The notes under the pieces: generated by a model
What the model saw: the letters and a program-made list of their open reading frames with translations, nothing else
Database searches by the model: none
What the model was told of the DNA's origin: nothing
Source: Acinetobacter lwoffii
GTDB taxonomy: Bacteria > Pseudomonadota > Gammaproteobacteria > Pseudomonadales > Moraxellaceae
Assembly: GCF_019343495.1 (NCBI RefSeq)
Contig: NZ_CP072549.1
Coordinates: 2,604,001-2,668,000 of the forward strand
Direction: 5' to 3'
DNA length: 64,000 nucleotides
Made by a program: the position numbers and the translations under genes
Shown here: positions 44,010 to 54,214 of the stretch, piece by piece
Layout of the letters: each line of letters opens with the position of its first letter
Position numbering within the stretch: the first letter of the stretch is position 1

Positions 44010-45707
44010 TTAGACCGCAGCAGCAATCACCTGATCAGTGCTTAAAACACCCTGATCAATCAGACGGTTGGTCGAGGCAATAATTGCTTCGATAGAAGAG
44101 GTCACGATGTTGTCATGTACCCCGGCACCAAAGGCAGATTTACCAGTACCTTTCACTTGAAGTTCGATCAAGGCCAAGGCTTTGGCATGAGCACCTGAAC
44201 TGATGCTGCGCTCTTCATAGTTCACCACGTCAATCGGCAACTGAAGTGCATCCAAAATCGCAGAAATTGGACCATTGCCTTCACCACGAACACGACGTGA
44301 CTGGCCATCAATTTCAAGATCAAGCTCAATCACCTGATTGCCATTGTCATCCGACAATTTGTAGTTTTTCGCAGAATAGTGAACGTTTTTAGCATCCACA
44401 TAGGTTTCTTTGAACAACTTCCAGATTTCAGTCGCACTGATTTCAGTGCCTTGCTCATCGGTACGTTTTTGTACGATCTGAGAGAATTCAATCTGTAAAC
44501 GACGTGGCAAAATCACATTGTAGTTAGATTCTAACAAGTAGGCGATACCACCTTTACCTGACTGAGAGTTGACACGAATTACGGCATCATAGTCACGACC
44601 CAAATCTTTCGGGTCGATTGGCAAGTACGGCATATCCCAGATTTCTTCGTTTTTCTGGAACTCGAAACCTTTTTTGATCGCATCCTGATGCGAACCCGAG
44701 AATGCAGTAAACACCAAATCACCGGCATATGGATGACGCGGGTGCACAGGTAAACCGGTACATTCTTCCACAGTCGCAATGATTTCATTGATGTTGGAGA
44801 AGTCCAAGTTTGGTGCTACACCTTGGGTATACATGTTCAAGGCAATCGCAGCCACGTCGACGTTACCGGTACGTTCGCCATTACCAAATACACAACCTTC
44901 GACCCGGTCAGCACCAGCCATAATTGCCAATTCTGAAGCGGCAATACCACAGCCGCGGTCGTTGTGGCAGTGAACTGAAATGATCACGCCATCACGACGC
45001 TGAATGTTACGGTGCATCCATTCGATTTGATCGGCATAGATGTGTGGACCTGAAACTTCTACCGTTGCAGGTAAGTTTAAGATCACTTTATTCTCTGGAG
45101 ATGCTTCCCATATTTCAGTGACGGCATCGCAGACATCTTTCGCGACTTCTAATTCGGTTGCAGTAAAACATTCCGGGCTGTACTGAAATATGAATTCAGT
45201 TTCCGGCTGTTTTGCGGCATATTCTTTCACTTTTTGTGCAGCATTAATGGCTAACTGTTTTGCACCCTCAACATCAACATTCAAGACTTTATTGCGGAAT
45301 GTCGGCGAGTTAGAGTTATAGATATGTACAATGGCACGTTTCGCACCTTGTAAAGATTCAAAGGTACGCTGAATCAAATGATCACGTGCCTGAACCAAGA
45401 CCTCGATATAAACGTCATCCGGAATATGACCTTCTTCAATCAATTTACGGGTGAAATCGAAGTCAATTTGCGATGCTGACGGGAAGCCGATTTCAATATG
45501 TTTGAAACCGATTTTCACCAACATCTGGAACATCTTGAATTTCTGCTCCATGTTCATTGGCTCAAAGATCGCTTGGTTACCGTCACGCAGGTCGGTACTC
45601 ATCCAGATTGGCGCTTTATTGATTTCGTTGTTCGGCCATTGACGGTCTGGTAAGTCCACACGTTGATACATGCGACGGTATTTTTTACTTGGATCAGCCA
45701 ACATCAT
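44010..45707 (-). CDS. leuA: 2-isopropylmalate synthase
   Basis: LeuA condenses acetyl-CoA with 2-oxoisovalerate, the first leucine-specific step. 565 aa is the long form found in Pseudomonas and actinobacteria rather than the 520-aa enteric form. The HMG-CoA-lyase-like catalytic barrel has STDLRDGNQAIFEPM (metal Asp), SVHCHNDRGCGIAASELA (metal His pair) and GCVFGNGERTGN. The C-terminal LeuA allosteric domain (about residues 430-565), which senses leucine, contains GEGNGPISAILDAL. AAGGAG precedes the ATG. It is monocistronic. Confidence 0.96.
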   Translation of the reverse strand: MMLADPSKKYRRMYQRVDLPDRQWPNNEINKAPIWMSTDLRDGNQAIFEPMNMEQKFKMFQMLVKIGFKHIEIGFPSASQIDFDFTRKLIEEGHIPDDVYIEVLVQARDHLIQRTFESLQGAKRAIVHIYNSNSPTFRNKVLNVDVEGAKQLAINAAQKVKEYAAKQPETEFIFQYSPECFTATELEVAKDVCDAVTEIWEASPENKVILNLPATVEVSGPHIYADQIEWMHRNIQRRDGVIISVHCHNDRGCGIAASELAIMAGADRVEGCVFGNGERTGNVDVAAIALNMYTQGVAPNLDFSNINEIIATVEECTGLPVHPRHPYAGDLVFTAFSGSHQDAIKKGFEFQKNEEIWDMPYLPIDPKDLGRDYDAVIRVNSQSGKGGIAYLLESNYNVILPRRLQIEFSQIVQKRTDEQGTEISATEIWKLFKETYVDAKNVHYSAKNYKLSDDNGNQVIELDLEIDGQSRRVRGEGNGPISAILDALQLPIDVVNYEERSISSGAHAKALALIELQVKGTGKSAFGAGVHDNIVTSSIEAIIASTNRLIDQGVLSTDQVIAAAV

Positions 45708-46134
45708 GAGAGAGCTCCTTATGCTAACTTGGGTACCGTAATCTTGGTTAAAGCGGTGCGTGGGTCAGCGGCATAGATTTTGTCTATTCATTGGGTTTTA
45801 GTGACAGTCTGGTTCAAACCTGAAATATGGTCTAAATATTGGTGGTTTAGCTTCACCAAATGCACTAAATGCCTTACTTATAATTTAAAGTTTAATCCAC
45901 TTATCCCGAAAAATTTTTGCTATTTTTATGGATTTTAGTCGTATGGTAATAAAGATTTTCTTATAAACCTTAAGAATTGAAAAATATTTTCACTTATTCT
46001 AAATATTGTATTTTATATTTTCTTAATTTGGACATAGTGCGTTATTTATTACGTTCAATTGTGCCACAACGCAGTATATTTTGATAAACAATAAATCCAA
46101 TGATTTTCAAAGATCATTGACCTCAGGGCATCTT
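45708..46134. other. Intergenic region upstream of leuA
   Basis: 427 bp. A tiny minus-strand frame of eight codons (45748-45774, MPLTHAPL) is the only candidate for a leader peptide and is too weak to accept. A perfect 7-bp inverted repeat CAATGAT / ATCATTG (46098-46119) 16 bases past the piuC stop may be its terminator. I see no other element in the rest. Confidence 0.45.
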
Positions 46135-46818
46135 TTAAAGTTCCGCCCATTTACGCATTAAATTATGATACAGATTGGTCAGTTTCATGACCTCTGCATG
46201 CTGATCGCCCAGCTGCATTCTCAGGTTTTGAATACTCTGATCCAGATTAAACAGCATATGCCGTTCTGCATCATCACGGATCATGCTTTGTACCCAAAAA
46301 AATGAAGCAATTCGACAACCGGAAGTGATTGGCGTGACTTCATGCAGGCTGGTCGACGGATACAGAATCATATCACCGGCAGGAAGTTTCACTTCGTGAT
46401 AACCGTAAGTGTCTTCGACCACCAGTTCACCACCGACATATTCTTCAGGTTCACTCAAGAAAACCGTACAGGATAAATCCGTTCTAAGGCGTTCATTGCT
46501 CCCGCGAATACGACGAATCGAATTATCGACGTGAAAGCCGAAAGATTCATTATTTTCATAGCGGTTAAACAGGGGAGGAATAATGTCCAGAGGAATTGCA
46601 GCTGATAAAAATAGTGGATGCTGTCCCAGAGATTCTAGAATAATATTGCTGAGATGATGAGTAAGTGGATGATCTTCAGGCAATTGCTGATTCTGTTTCA
46701 CCGTTGCAGAGAGTGTACCCGCGGTAACCTTGCCGTTGACCCACTCAATCTTATTCATCTCCTCACGGAAATATTGTACCTGTTCTTTGCTCAGTACATT
46801 TGGAATATGATGCAGCAC
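46135..46818 (-). CDS. piuC: Fe(II)/2-oxoglutarate PKHD-type hydroxylase (PiuC)
   Basis: 227 aa. The metal triad of the dioxygenase is clear: His96 and Asp98 in FGFHVDNS, and His159 in SLHEVTPI; Arg169 in GCRIAS binds 2-oxoglutarate. The opening HIPNVLSKEQVQYFREEM and C-terminal helical part match the PiuC/YbiX group. PiuC genes lie next to PiuA-type siderophore receptors, as here. The start codon is GTG (46816-46818), 7 bases after AGGGG. A substrate for PiuC is not known. It follows piuA after a hairpin that may reduce read-through. Confidence 0.92.
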   Translation of the reverse strand: MLHHIPNVLSKEQVQYFREEMNKIEWVNGKVTAGTLSATVKQNQQLPEDHPLTHHLSNIILESLGQHPLFLSAAIPLDIIPPLFNRYENNESFGFHVDNSIRRIRGSNERLRTDLSCTVFLSEPEEYVGGELVVEDTYGYHEVKLPAGDMILYPSTSLHEVTPITSGCRIASFFWVQSMIRDDAERHMLFNLDQSIQNLRMQLGDQHAEVMKLTNLYHNLMRKWAEL

Positions 46819-46852
46819 TGGAAACCCCTGAATAATCGTATTTTAAAAATAA

Positions 46853-46876
46853 CATAGCCCCCATCAGGAGGCTATG
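46853..46876 (-). terminator. Hairpin between piuA and piuC
   Basis: On the minus strand CATAGCC and GGCTATG pair, extended by CC/GG, around TGAT, and are followed by TTATTTTT. It looks like a partial terminator within the piuA-piuC unit. Confidence 0.7.
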
Positions 46877-46889
46877 CGGTTGCATTGAA

Positions 46890-49217
46890 TTAATATTTAA
46901 AGTTGACTGCCAGCACTGCGCTACGGCCTTCTGCTTCGGTCGCATAATGAGATGAATAGGCTTTAGTGAAGTAACGTTCATCAGACAGGTTGTTAAGATT
47001 TAATTGCAAATCAACGTTTTCATTCACGTTATAACGTGCCATGGCATCATAGCGAACATAGCCCGGTACAAACTTGGTATTAGTAGCATTACCATAGACT
47101 TTGTCCATTGCGACGGCACCAGCACCTAGAGTTAAAGCAGGAGTTACTGCATAAGTAGTCCAAAGGGTTGCACTGTTTTTCGCGACGTTTTGAACTTGGT
47201 TCCCATTGCTAGGATTTGGCGCATATACAGCAGGTTGACCTGTAGCGGCAGTATTTACAAATCCACCATCAATCATTTCACTGTCTAAATAAGTATAACC
47301 CGCAGATATAGCCCATTTATCCGTGATGTTGCCATTTACACCAAGCTCAATACCATCGACACGAGTTTCACCAATATTACTTGTGGTGCCATCATCTCCG
47401 GTCGCACGAGTATTGGTTTTTTCCGTGCGGAAAATAGCTGCAGTCAGGTTGAGCTTATCATTCAAGACATCCCATTTAGTTCCTAACTCCATGGTCCGGA
47501 CTTCTTCAGGTTTAAGATTATTTATTGCAGCAGTAATCCCTTCAGAACCATCGCCACCATCTACGCCGACTGGATTTGCAGATGTTGCATAACTTGCATA
47601 GATACTGCCATTTTCAACAGGTTTAAAGGTCAGGCCAGCTTGATAGTTGATAAAGTCTTTATCATTTTCAAGTTTAACAATTGTTCCTGCTGGAGTCGTA
47701 GTATTAAAACGACCTGCAAGCATGGTTTGCTCAGTTGAGTAGTCATCCCAACGTACGCCTAAATCTAAAAGCCACTGAGGGGTGAATTCAATACTATCCA
47801 GGAAATAAACAGACTTTGATTTGCTTTGAATATTGTACTGGTCGGCACCATTGGTACTTAATGTACCTGTCCATGGCCCACGGTTTGGGTTTTGTACCGA
47901 AGTACACCAGCCCGAAGTAATATCACCAGCGTTACAGGCATTGTGTACATTACCTGTAGCGTTAACACCATCGATAATGTATTGGGTACGGTCAGTTTCT
48001 TGGTCTGAATATTCGGCACCCAGGTTAAAACTATGTTTAAGCATGCCAGTATTAAATTTACCGGTTAAAGCAAGTTGGTCGGTAAAAGCATCAGTATCTG
48101 CTACACGTGAGTTGGCACGTGCCCAAACATTTCCTGTTAATTCACTTGTAAAACCTGCTTTGTTGTAAAAGTTACCCTGAGAGTCATCTGGATTGGTCCA
48201 AAGGTAATCATTCTTAGAGTTGCCATACACAGCAGTATTGCTAATGGTTAGATTGTCAGTTAAGTCATGTTCTAATTTGATGGTTCCGATCTGATTTTCT
48301 TGTTTTTGGAAATCACGATCTTTCCAGCCGTAATATTGACCTTGTTTAACGTCAATTGGCTTGCCATTTCCATTTAATGGACGATAGTCAGTTGCTGTTG
48401 CAGTTCTTGGAGCAGCAAATGGGTTGTTATACGGGATACCTGAGTCAGGCGTATCGTCCGATTTTAAGTAGTAATAACTTAAAGTCGCGCGAGTAGAGGT
48501 GTCCAGACCAAAGCTAATACTCGGTGCAATCCCAGCACGTTTATATTCTGCACCGTCTTTCTGGCCTGCTTTTTCGTTTTGATGTCCCATGACGGCAACA
48601 CGTGCAGCAATGCCGTTACCAAAATCTTTGTTGCCATCTAAAGTAATACGTTGGTAATTGTCAGTGCCGCCAGCGACCGAGCCTTCTAGAAAATCGCCTG
48701 CTTTAGCGACTTTAGAAATCATATTAATGCTACCGCCAGTGGTGCCTGCACCGCCCATGGCAGAAGCAGAACCTTTGGTCACTTCAACTTGTTCTACCGC
48801 AAACATTTCACGGTTTTGTGAAGTGGCATTACGAACGCCGTCTACATACATCGAGCTTTCAGAGTTATAACCGCGAATAAATGGACGGTCACCATTCGGA
48901 TTACCACCTTCACCTGCACCCAAGGTAATCCCCGGAACTGTACGCAGTGCATCAGCTAAAGTCGTCACTTGTGTATCTGCAATCAGCTGTTTTGAAATCA
49001 CTGAAACTGACTTTGGGGTATCGAGTAAAGGCGCAACAAATTTGCTATTCGCAGATTGATCTACTTTTAAGCTGGGTGTTTGTTCAGCTTTGACTTCTTG
49101 ATGAATCGTCTCTAACTGGATCACCTGTTCTTCTGCCATCGCAGATGCAGCTACCATTGATAAAGATGAAACAATTGCAGAAGAAACGATTTTTTTACGT
49201 GTTTTAATGAAGGTCAT
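46890..49217 (-). CDS. piuA: TonB-dependent siderophore receptor (PiuA/Fiu type)
   Basis: 775 aa. The signal peptide ends at AMA|EEQ. The plug domain spans about residues 55-170 with KSVSVISKQLIADTQV (TonB-box-proximal), RPFIRGYNSESSMYVDGVRN and VEVTKGSASAMGGAGTTGG. A 22-stranded barrel follows and ends SAVLAVNFKY with the C-terminal aromatic. Fiu/PiuA receptors take up catecholate-type iron chelates and catechol-cephalosporins such as cefiderocol; the assignment rests on sequence resemblance and the neighbouring piuC. A Fur-like palindrome lies 36-50 bp upstream. Confidence 0.88.
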   Translation of the reverse strand: MTFIKTRKKIVSSAIVSSLSMVAASAMAEEQVIQLETIHQEVKAEQTPSLKVDQSANSKFVAPLLDTPKSVSVISKQLIADTQVTTLADALRTVPGITLGAGEGGNPNGDRPFIRGYNSESSMYVDGVRNATSQNREMFAVEQVEVTKGSASAMGGAGTTGGSINMISKVAKAGDFLEGSVAGGTDNYQRITLDGNKDFGNGIAARVAVMGHQNEKAGQKDGAEYKRAGIAPSISFGLDTSTRATLSYYYLKSDDTPDSGIPYNNPFAAPRTATATDYRPLNGNGKPIDVKQGQYYGWKDRDFQKQENQIGTIKLEHDLTDNLTISNTAVYGNSKNDYLWTNPDDSQGNFYNKAGFTSELTGNVWARANSRVADTDAFTDQLALTGKFNTGMLKHSFNLGAEYSDQETDRTQYIIDGVNATGNVHNACNAGDITSGWCTSVQNPNRGPWTGTLSTNGADQYNIQSKSKSVYFLDSIEFTPQWLLDLGVRWDDYSTEQTMLAGRFNTTTPAGTIVKLENDKDFINYQAGLTFKPVENGSIYASYATSANPVGVDGGDGSEGITAAINNLKPEEVRTMELGTKWDVLNDKLNLTAAIFRTEKTNTRATGDDGTTSNIGETRVDGIELGVNGNITDKWAISAGYTYLDSEMIDGGFVNTAATGQPAVYAPNPSNGNQVQNVAKNSATLWTTYAVTPALTLGAGAVAMDKVYGNATNTKFVPGYVRYDAMARYNVNENVDLQLNLNNLSDERYFTKAYSSHYATEAEGRSAVLAVNFKY

Positions 49218-49252
49218 GTTAAACCTAATAAATGAATGCTAAAAATGTATGC

Positions 49253-49267
49253 GAATAATAATGATTC
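49253..49267 (-). promoter_or_regulatory. Candidate Fur box upstream of piuA
   Basis: GAATAATAATGATTC is a 7-1-7 palindrome with one mismatch pair, the core form of Fur sites, starting 36 bases from the piuA start codon. Confidence 0.6.
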
Positions 49268-49486
49268 TTGTTTTTATTTTTATCTTTTTATCATGGGAAT
49301 TCATGATCTTTAAGAAAATATTAAATGAGTTTATAAATGTAATATTATAACAATAAATAGTTAAGTTTATGTTTTTAATAAATATTGGTAAATCAATCTG
49401 ATTGTTAAATTTTTATTGAGAATAATGATGTCTATAGAGGGGCATAAATTAATAATGTTTTGGAAAGTATTGATCGCACGATAAGA

Positions 49487-49512
49487 AAAAACCCTGCCAG
49501 GGCAGGGTTTTA
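49487..49512 (-). terminator. Terminator of the second receptor gene
   Basis: AAAACCCTGCC pairs with GGCAGGGTTTT, with T runs on the minus strand, 20 bases past the stop codon. Confidence 0.87.
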
Positions 49513-49531
49513 AATAATTTTCACTTAAATA

Positions 49532-51787
49532 TTAGAAGTCATATGAAACAGATAGCCAGTAGTTACGGTCTGGAATATAAGTACCCGCTAAACCACTCGT
49601 CGTTTTAGTATATAAGAAAGCATTTTCAACTTCGTTATCACTATTAATAAATGACTTATAGTCGCCAAAGTCTTTGTTCAATAAGTTATTCACACGACCT
49701 GAAACAGTAACTTGATTGTTGACTTTATAAGATGCACCTAAATTAAATAGCTCATAGGCTTTTAACTTATTGCCGACAGCATCAATTTCACGACTTACAT
49801 TGACATCGCTTAAATCAGGATCTGTGAAGCGTACACGGTCAGATTTATATTCAGCTTCTAACCAAGTAGTGAACTTATCATTCACATACCAAGTTCCTGT
49901 GAAGTTCAAAGCGTGACGAGGTGTATTTTCAATAGGATTACCTTTATTTTCACCTTCGGTAATTTCAGACTCTAGCCAAGTATAGTTTGCTTTTACATCA
50001 ACGCTTGAAGAAATGTCATATTTAGCACTAAGTTCAACACCGTAGCTTTCAGCTTCACCTGCATTGCCTTTAAAGCTAAAGTTTTGCTGATTATCAAAAT
50101 TGCCTACAGTCATGCAGTTGTTTGCAGGTGCTTGTCCTGTTGGTCGACCTGCCCATAAACAGTTTTCAACGACGCGTGCATCACTGATAATAATATCTTT
50201 AAACTGAGTAAAGAACGCAGTGGTAGTTAAAGAGAAATTAGATAAGTTATCGTAAACGAAACCAAGTTCATAGTTTGTGGTTTCTTCAGGCTTAAGATCT
50301 GGGTTGCCCAAAGTCACGTTTCGGCCTTGTGAGCTAAAACCATTGATTCCATTATGAAGGTCATTCGCTGTTGGAACTTTATAGCCAGTACTTACACCAC
50401 CTTTTAAAATCCACTGATCATTGGTGTTCCAAACTAAATATGCGCGAGGTGTAAAGTGACCACCAAAAGCACTATGGTCTTCGTAGCGACCACCGAAAGT
50501 GAATGCAAGAGAATCCGTTAGATTCCATTCATCCTCAGCGAACACAGACCAAGAATCCTGTTCAAAAGCAACTCCATTACCTGCTGAGTTATCGATGGTT
50601 TCACCATCTTTATATTCAATACCAGCTGTAAGTTTATGGTTGCCAAGTGTTGAAATAATACGAGAATCAACGGTTAGGTCTTTATTTTCTAAAATACGAT
50701 CTTGTGTACCATCTGAATAATAATTGTATTCAGGTACATTTCCTTTTGGAAGACGACGGCCTTCCTGTTCAGAAGAAACATAGCTTGCAAATGTTTTCCA
50801 TTGACCAAAACTAAGCTCAGCATCTACACCTGCAGAAATACGATCTCTTAAGAATTTGATCTCGTCTTTATATGAACCAATCCCTGATGGTAAACCTGTC
50901 GTGCGGTTGAATTCGTAAAGTTCACCTAAACGGGCATCACTATTATCAAAACGTTGTTTAGCATGATCAAAGTCTACCCAAGTAGAGACGTTATCATTTA
51001 CATTTAGCGTAAGTTTTGTACCCACAGCATAATTATTTGCTTCTACTGTACGAGGGTCACGACCTTGGCTGCCTTCATCAATAGTTTTTGCGGGTGTAAC
51101 AAGTCGATCTGATTGATCGCGGTGGAAAAACTCGCCACGTACTTGTATACCAAGTTTATCTTGAATCACTGGACCATTAACAACTGCACTGGTTTTCCAG
51201 TTATTACCAATATCAGAATTTTCTTGAATATTCTGTTCAACAGAAACGTTACCATTCCATTCTGATGCAACTTTCTTGGTAATAATGTTAATGATACCGC
51301 CCATGGCATCAGAACCATAAAGGGTAGACATAGGCCCACGAATGACTTCAATACGTTCAATAGAAGCTAATGGTGGCATAAAGCTTGTACTAAATTCACC
51401 AAAACCATTTGGACCAACTGAACCAGAAGTATTCTGACGCTGACCATCGATCAAAATAAGAGTGTAAGATTGATTCAGACCACGCATTTGGATATTTAAA
51501 CCACCAGTTTTGCCTTGGCCATTTCGTACGTCGACACCTGGTACTTCACTGAGCGCATCTGCAATACTGGTAATACCTTTTTTCTTTAAGTCTTCTGCAG
51601 TTACTACACTAATAGAGGCAGGCGCATTTTTTATATCTTGTTCAAAACCCGCCGCTGAAACCACAATCGTAGACATTTGATGTGTTGTTGTAGGAGTCGC
51701 TGTCTCGTTCACAGTCTCTGCGAAAGCAGATGTTGCTGTAACCCCAAGAATTGCCAATGTAAGTGGACGAAGACTAAAACTATGCAT
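49532..51787 (-). CDS. TonB-dependent catecholate receptor (PirA/FepA/CirA-like)
   Basis: 751 aa. The signal peptide ends at AFA|ETVNE. The TonB box region is MSTIVVSAAGFEQD. The plug domain (about residues 50-165) contains SISVVTAEDLKKKGITSIAD, MRGLNQSYTLILIDGQRQ and IEVIRGPMSTLYGSDAMGGIINIITK. The barrel ends in RNYWLSVSYDF. Overall it resembles the catecholate receptor group that includes PirA and CirA; I cannot assign the ligand. The start is ATG 51787 with GGGAA at the right distance; TTG 51793 is an alternative. A strong Fur-like palindrome lies 62 bp upstream. Confidence 0.85.
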   Translation of the reverse strand: MHSFSLRPLTLAILGVTATSAFAETVNETATPTTTHQMSTIVVSAAGFEQDIKNAPASISVVTAEDLKKKGITSIADALSEVPGVDVRNGQGKTGGLNIQMRGLNQSYTLILIDGQRQNTSGSVGPNGFGEFSTSFMPPLASIERIEVIRGPMSTLYGSDAMGGIINIITKKVASEWNGNVSVEQNIQENSDIGNNWKTSAVVNGPVIQDKLGIQVRGEFFHRDQSDRLVTPAKTIDEGSQGRDPRTVEANNYAVGTKLTLNVNDNVSTWVDFDHAKQRFDNSDARLGELYEFNRTTGLPSGIGSYKDEIKFLRDRISAGVDAELSFGQWKTFASYVSSEQEGRRLPKGNVPEYNYYSDGTQDRILENKDLTVDSRIISTLGNHKLTAGIEYKDGETIDNSAGNGVAFEQDSWSVFAEDEWNLTDSLAFTFGGRYEDHSAFGGHFTPRAYLVWNTNDQWILKGGVSTGYKVPTANDLHNGINGFSSQGRNVTLGNPDLKPEETTNYELGFVYDNLSNFSLTTTAFFTQFKDIIISDARVVENCLWAGRPTGQAPANNCMTVGNFDNQQNFSFKGNAGEAESYGVELSAKYDISSSVDVKANYTWLESEITEGENKGNPIENTPRHALNFTGTWYVNDKFTTWLEAEYKSDRVRFTDPDLSDVNVSREIDAVGNKLKAYELFNLGASYKVNNQVTVSGRVNNLLNKDFGDYKSFINSDNEVENAFLYTKTTSGLAGTYIPDRNYWLSVSYDF

Positions 51788-51848
51788 GACCAAATTCCCG
51801 AACCGAAGAATAAATTAGTATTGTTGCTCAAATAAGAAACTGGATATT

Positions 51849-51867
51849 AATGATAGTATTTATCATT
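51849..51867 (-). promoter_or_regulatory. Candidate Fur box upstream of the second receptor
   Basis: AATGATAGTATTTATCATT is a perfect 7-bp inverted repeat with a 5-bp AT-rich centre, which fits a 19-bp Fur box. It lies in the promoter region of the receptor gene. Confidence 0.65.
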
Positions 51868-51976
51868 TGCAATAAAAATATACATTTTCTCCATTTAAAT
51901 TGGGTTGACTGGGCATCTGGAAAGATGGCAATTCAAATAAAAAAAGGGCTTAAAAACTGGAACTCGCGCGTATTTT

Positions 51977-52005
51977 TTGTATATCCTTAAATGTTGTCAT
52001 ATAAT
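51977..52005 (+). promoter_or_regulatory. Sigma-70 promoter of tig
   Basis: TTGTAT (51977-51982) and a consensus TATAAT (52000-52005) are exactly 17 bp apart, 48 bp before the tig start. Confidence 0.75.
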
Positions 52006-52053
52006 GTGGCACATTTTTATAAACCTGTTATAACCTAATATATAGAGGAAGCC

Positions 52054-53385
52054 ATGCAAGTAACTTCTGAAGCGGTTTCGGGCGTTGCCCGTCGTTTAAA
52101 TGTTTCTGTACCGACGAGCCGTATTAATGAGCAATTTGAAGCTCGTTTAAAACGCACTGCTAAAACTGCGAAGATCAACGGCTTCCGTCCAGGTAAAGTG
52201 CCTGTAAACGTAGTTCGTCGTGAATACGGCGCGGGTATCTACCAAGAAGTAGTAAACGATATTATTCGTGACACAGTTTTCGAAGCGATCCAGCAAGAAA
52301 AAATCAATGCTGTGGGCATGCCAAACATCGAAAAAACTGAAATGAAAGACGACGCGCTGGTATATACAGCGACTGTTGAAGTTTATCCAGAAATCGAAGT
52401 GAAATTCGACGGCTTGGAAGTTGAGCGTAAAGCAGCTGAAGTAAATGACAAAGATGTTGAGAAGATGATTGAAAATCTTCAAAAACAACGTGCTGCTTGG
52501 ACTGAAACCAAAGGCATGGCGAAAAAAGACATGCAGGTAACTTTCGATTTCGAAGGTACTGTGGATGGCGAGAAATTTGAAGGCGGCGCTGCTGAAGACT
52601 TCAAACTTGTTCTAGGTTCTGGTCGTATGATCCCTGGCTTCGAAGACGGCATCGTTGGTATGAAGAAAGGCGAAGAGAAAGTAATCGACGTTACTTTCCC
52701 TGAAGATTACCAAGCTGAAAATCTGGCTGGTAAACAAGCTCAGTTCAAAATCACTGTAAAGCTTGTTGAAAAACAAAAACTTCCAGAAATTGATGCTGAA
52801 TTCCTGAAAATCTTCGGTGTATCTGAAGAAGAAGGCGTTGAGAAGTTAAAAGCTGACGTTCGTAAAAACATGGAACGTGAAGTGAAGAATGGCCTTCGCA
52901 ACCAGGTTAAAGGCGCGACTTTCGATGCATTAGTTGCTGCAAACGAAGTTGAACTTCCAGCTACTATGCTTGCTCAAGAAATTGACCGTCAACGTCAACA
53001 AATGATCCAGCAGTTCACACAGCAGTTTGGTGCTCAAGGTGCGAAAGCATTTGATTCAAGCATGCTTCCAGATGAATTGTTCAAAGAACAAGCTGAAAAA
53101 TCTGTAAAACTTGGCGTACTTGTAAGCCGTGTTTTAGCTGATGCGAAAATCGAAGTAGATGCTGCACGTGTTGAAGCGTACATCGAAGACATGGCTTCTT
53201 CTTATGAAGATCCAAACGAAGTAATTGAATACTTCAAAAACGATGCGCAACAACGTGCTCAAATCGAAGCAGTTGTACTAGAAGATCAAGTTGTTGATTA
53301 CATTTTGGCTTCTGCTAAAGTAACTGATGCGACTGTAAGCTATGAAGACTTATTGAAAGAGCAACAAGCTCGTCAACAAGGCTAA
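52054..53385 (+). CDS. tig: Trigger factor
   Basis: Tig is the ribosome-bound chaperone and peptidyl-prolyl isomerase that meets nascent chains. The N-terminal ribosome-binding domain has the signature [12 protein letters not shown]. The FKBP-like PPIase domain is at about residues 150-245 ([34 protein letters not shown]). The helical C-terminal chaperone domain contains [20 protein letters not shown]. 443 aa. AGAGGAA precedes ATG 52054. It begins the tig-clpP-clpX cluster but ends in its own terminator. Confidence 0.97.
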   Translation: MQVTSEAVSGVARRLNVSVPTSRINEQFEARLKRTAKTAKINGFRPGKVPVNVVRREYGAGIYQEVVNDIIRDTVFEAIQQEKINAVGMPNIEKTEMKDDALVYTATVEVYPEIEVKFDGLEVERKAAEVNDKDVEKMIENLQKQRAAWTETKGMAKKDMQVTFDFEGTVDGEKFEGGAAEDFKLVLGSGRMIPGFEDGIVGMKKGEEKVIDVTFPEDYQAENLAGKQAQFKITVKLVEKQKLPEIDAEFLKIFGVSEEEGVEKLKADVRKNMEREVKNGLRNQVKGATFDALVAANEVELPATMLAQEIDRQRQQMIQQFTQQFGAQGAKAFDSSMLPDELFKEQAEKSVKLGVLVSRVLADAKIEVDAARVEAYIEDMASSYEDPNEVIEYFKNDAQQRAQIEAVVLEDQVVDYILASAKVTDATVSYEDLLKEQQARQQG

Positions 53386-53398
53386 TCTAGCTTTCGAT

Positions 53399-53427
53399 AA
53401 AAAAGGCGCTTAATGCGCCTTTTTTTC
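53399..53427 (+). terminator. Rho-independent terminator of tig
   Basis: AAAAAGGCGC pairs with GCGCCTTTTT around TTAAT and is followed by more T residues. Confidence 0.9.
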
Positions 53428-53505
53428 ATATTGATGCCTGAAAAAAGCATTTCTGTTTTTCACAAAACTAATGCAAAAAATATAATGGATTTGTTGGCGA
53501 ATTTT

Positions 53506-53534
53506 TTGCAATTTCAGTGATTATCCCTCATATT
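53506..53534 (+). promoter_or_regulatory. Candidate sigma-70 promoter of clpP
   Basis: TTGCAA (53506-53511) and CATATT (53529-53534) are 17 bp apart, 45 bp before the clpP start. The -10 is weak. Confidence 0.42.
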
Positions 53535-53579
53535 GTGATTATGGGTTAGGTCACAAAAAATTTAGGAATAAATAAACGT

Positions 53580-54185
53580 ATGTATGTTCCAACGATTGAA
53601 AACGCTTTAGTGCCAATGGTGGTAGAACAATCCTCTCGTGGTGAGCGTTCTTTTGATATTTATTCACGCCTTTTGCGTGAACGTGTAATTTTTATGACGG
53701 GCGAAGTTGAAGACAACATGGCGAACCTGATCGTTGCGCAAATGTTGTTTTTAGAGGCGGAAAATCCAGATAAAGATATTCATCTATATATCAACTCACC
53801 AGGCGGTTCGGTAACTGCAGGTATGGCGATTTATGACACCATGCAGTTTATCAAACCTGATGTCGTAACGTACTGCATGGGTCAGGCAGCATCAATGGGG
53901 GCGTTCCTGCTGAATGCCGGTACCAAAGGCAAGCGTTATTGCCTTGAAAATGCCCGTGTCATGATTCACCAGCCATTGGGTGGTTTCCGTGGTCAGGCTT
54001 CAGATATTGAAATTCATGCGCGTGAAATCCTGTTTATTAAAGAACGTTTAAACCGTTTAATGGCTGAACACAGCGGTCAGGATTACGAGAAAGTTGCACG
54101 TGATACAGACCGTGACAACTTTATGACTGCTCAGCAAGCGAAAGAATACGGTCTTGTAGACGAAGTTTTAACTAAACGTCCATAA
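53580..54185 (+). CDS. clpP: ATP-dependent Clp protease proteolytic subunit
   Basis: ClpP is the tetradecameric serine peptidase fed by ClpX or ClpA. The catalytic residues are Ser105 ([10 protein letters not shown]), His130 ([10 protein letters not shown]) and Asp179 (DTDRDNF). 201 aa, with the usual short N-terminal propeptide region. The oligomer contact [16 protein letters not shown] is intact. It is followed by clpX after 29 bp with no terminator, forming an operon. Confidence 0.97.
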   Translation: MYVPTIENALVPMVVEQSSRGERSFDIYSRLLRERVIFMTGEVEDNMANLIVAQMLFLEAENPDKDIHLYINSPGGSVTAGMAIYDTMQFIKPDVVTYCMGQAASMGAFLLNAGTKGKRYCLENARVMIHQPLGGFRGQASDIEIHAREILFIKERLNRLMAEHSGQDYEKVARDTDRDNFMTAQQAKEYGLVDEVLTKRP

Positions 54186-54214
54186 GTTTTAAAGATTGAG
54201 ATAGTGGAGTAAAT

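Larger units (their letters stand above)
49218..49531. other. Intergenic region between the two receptor genes
   Basis: It holds the piuA promoter region with a Fur-like site (49253-49267) and the terminator of the upstream receptor (49487-49512). The rest is AT-rich sequence without visible genes. Confidence 0.5.

Noticed and set aside
45748..45774. Possible leucine leader peptide (MPLTHAPL) before leuA
   Set aside because: Only two leucines, not consecutive, no clear ribosome site and no attenuator hairpin seen after it.
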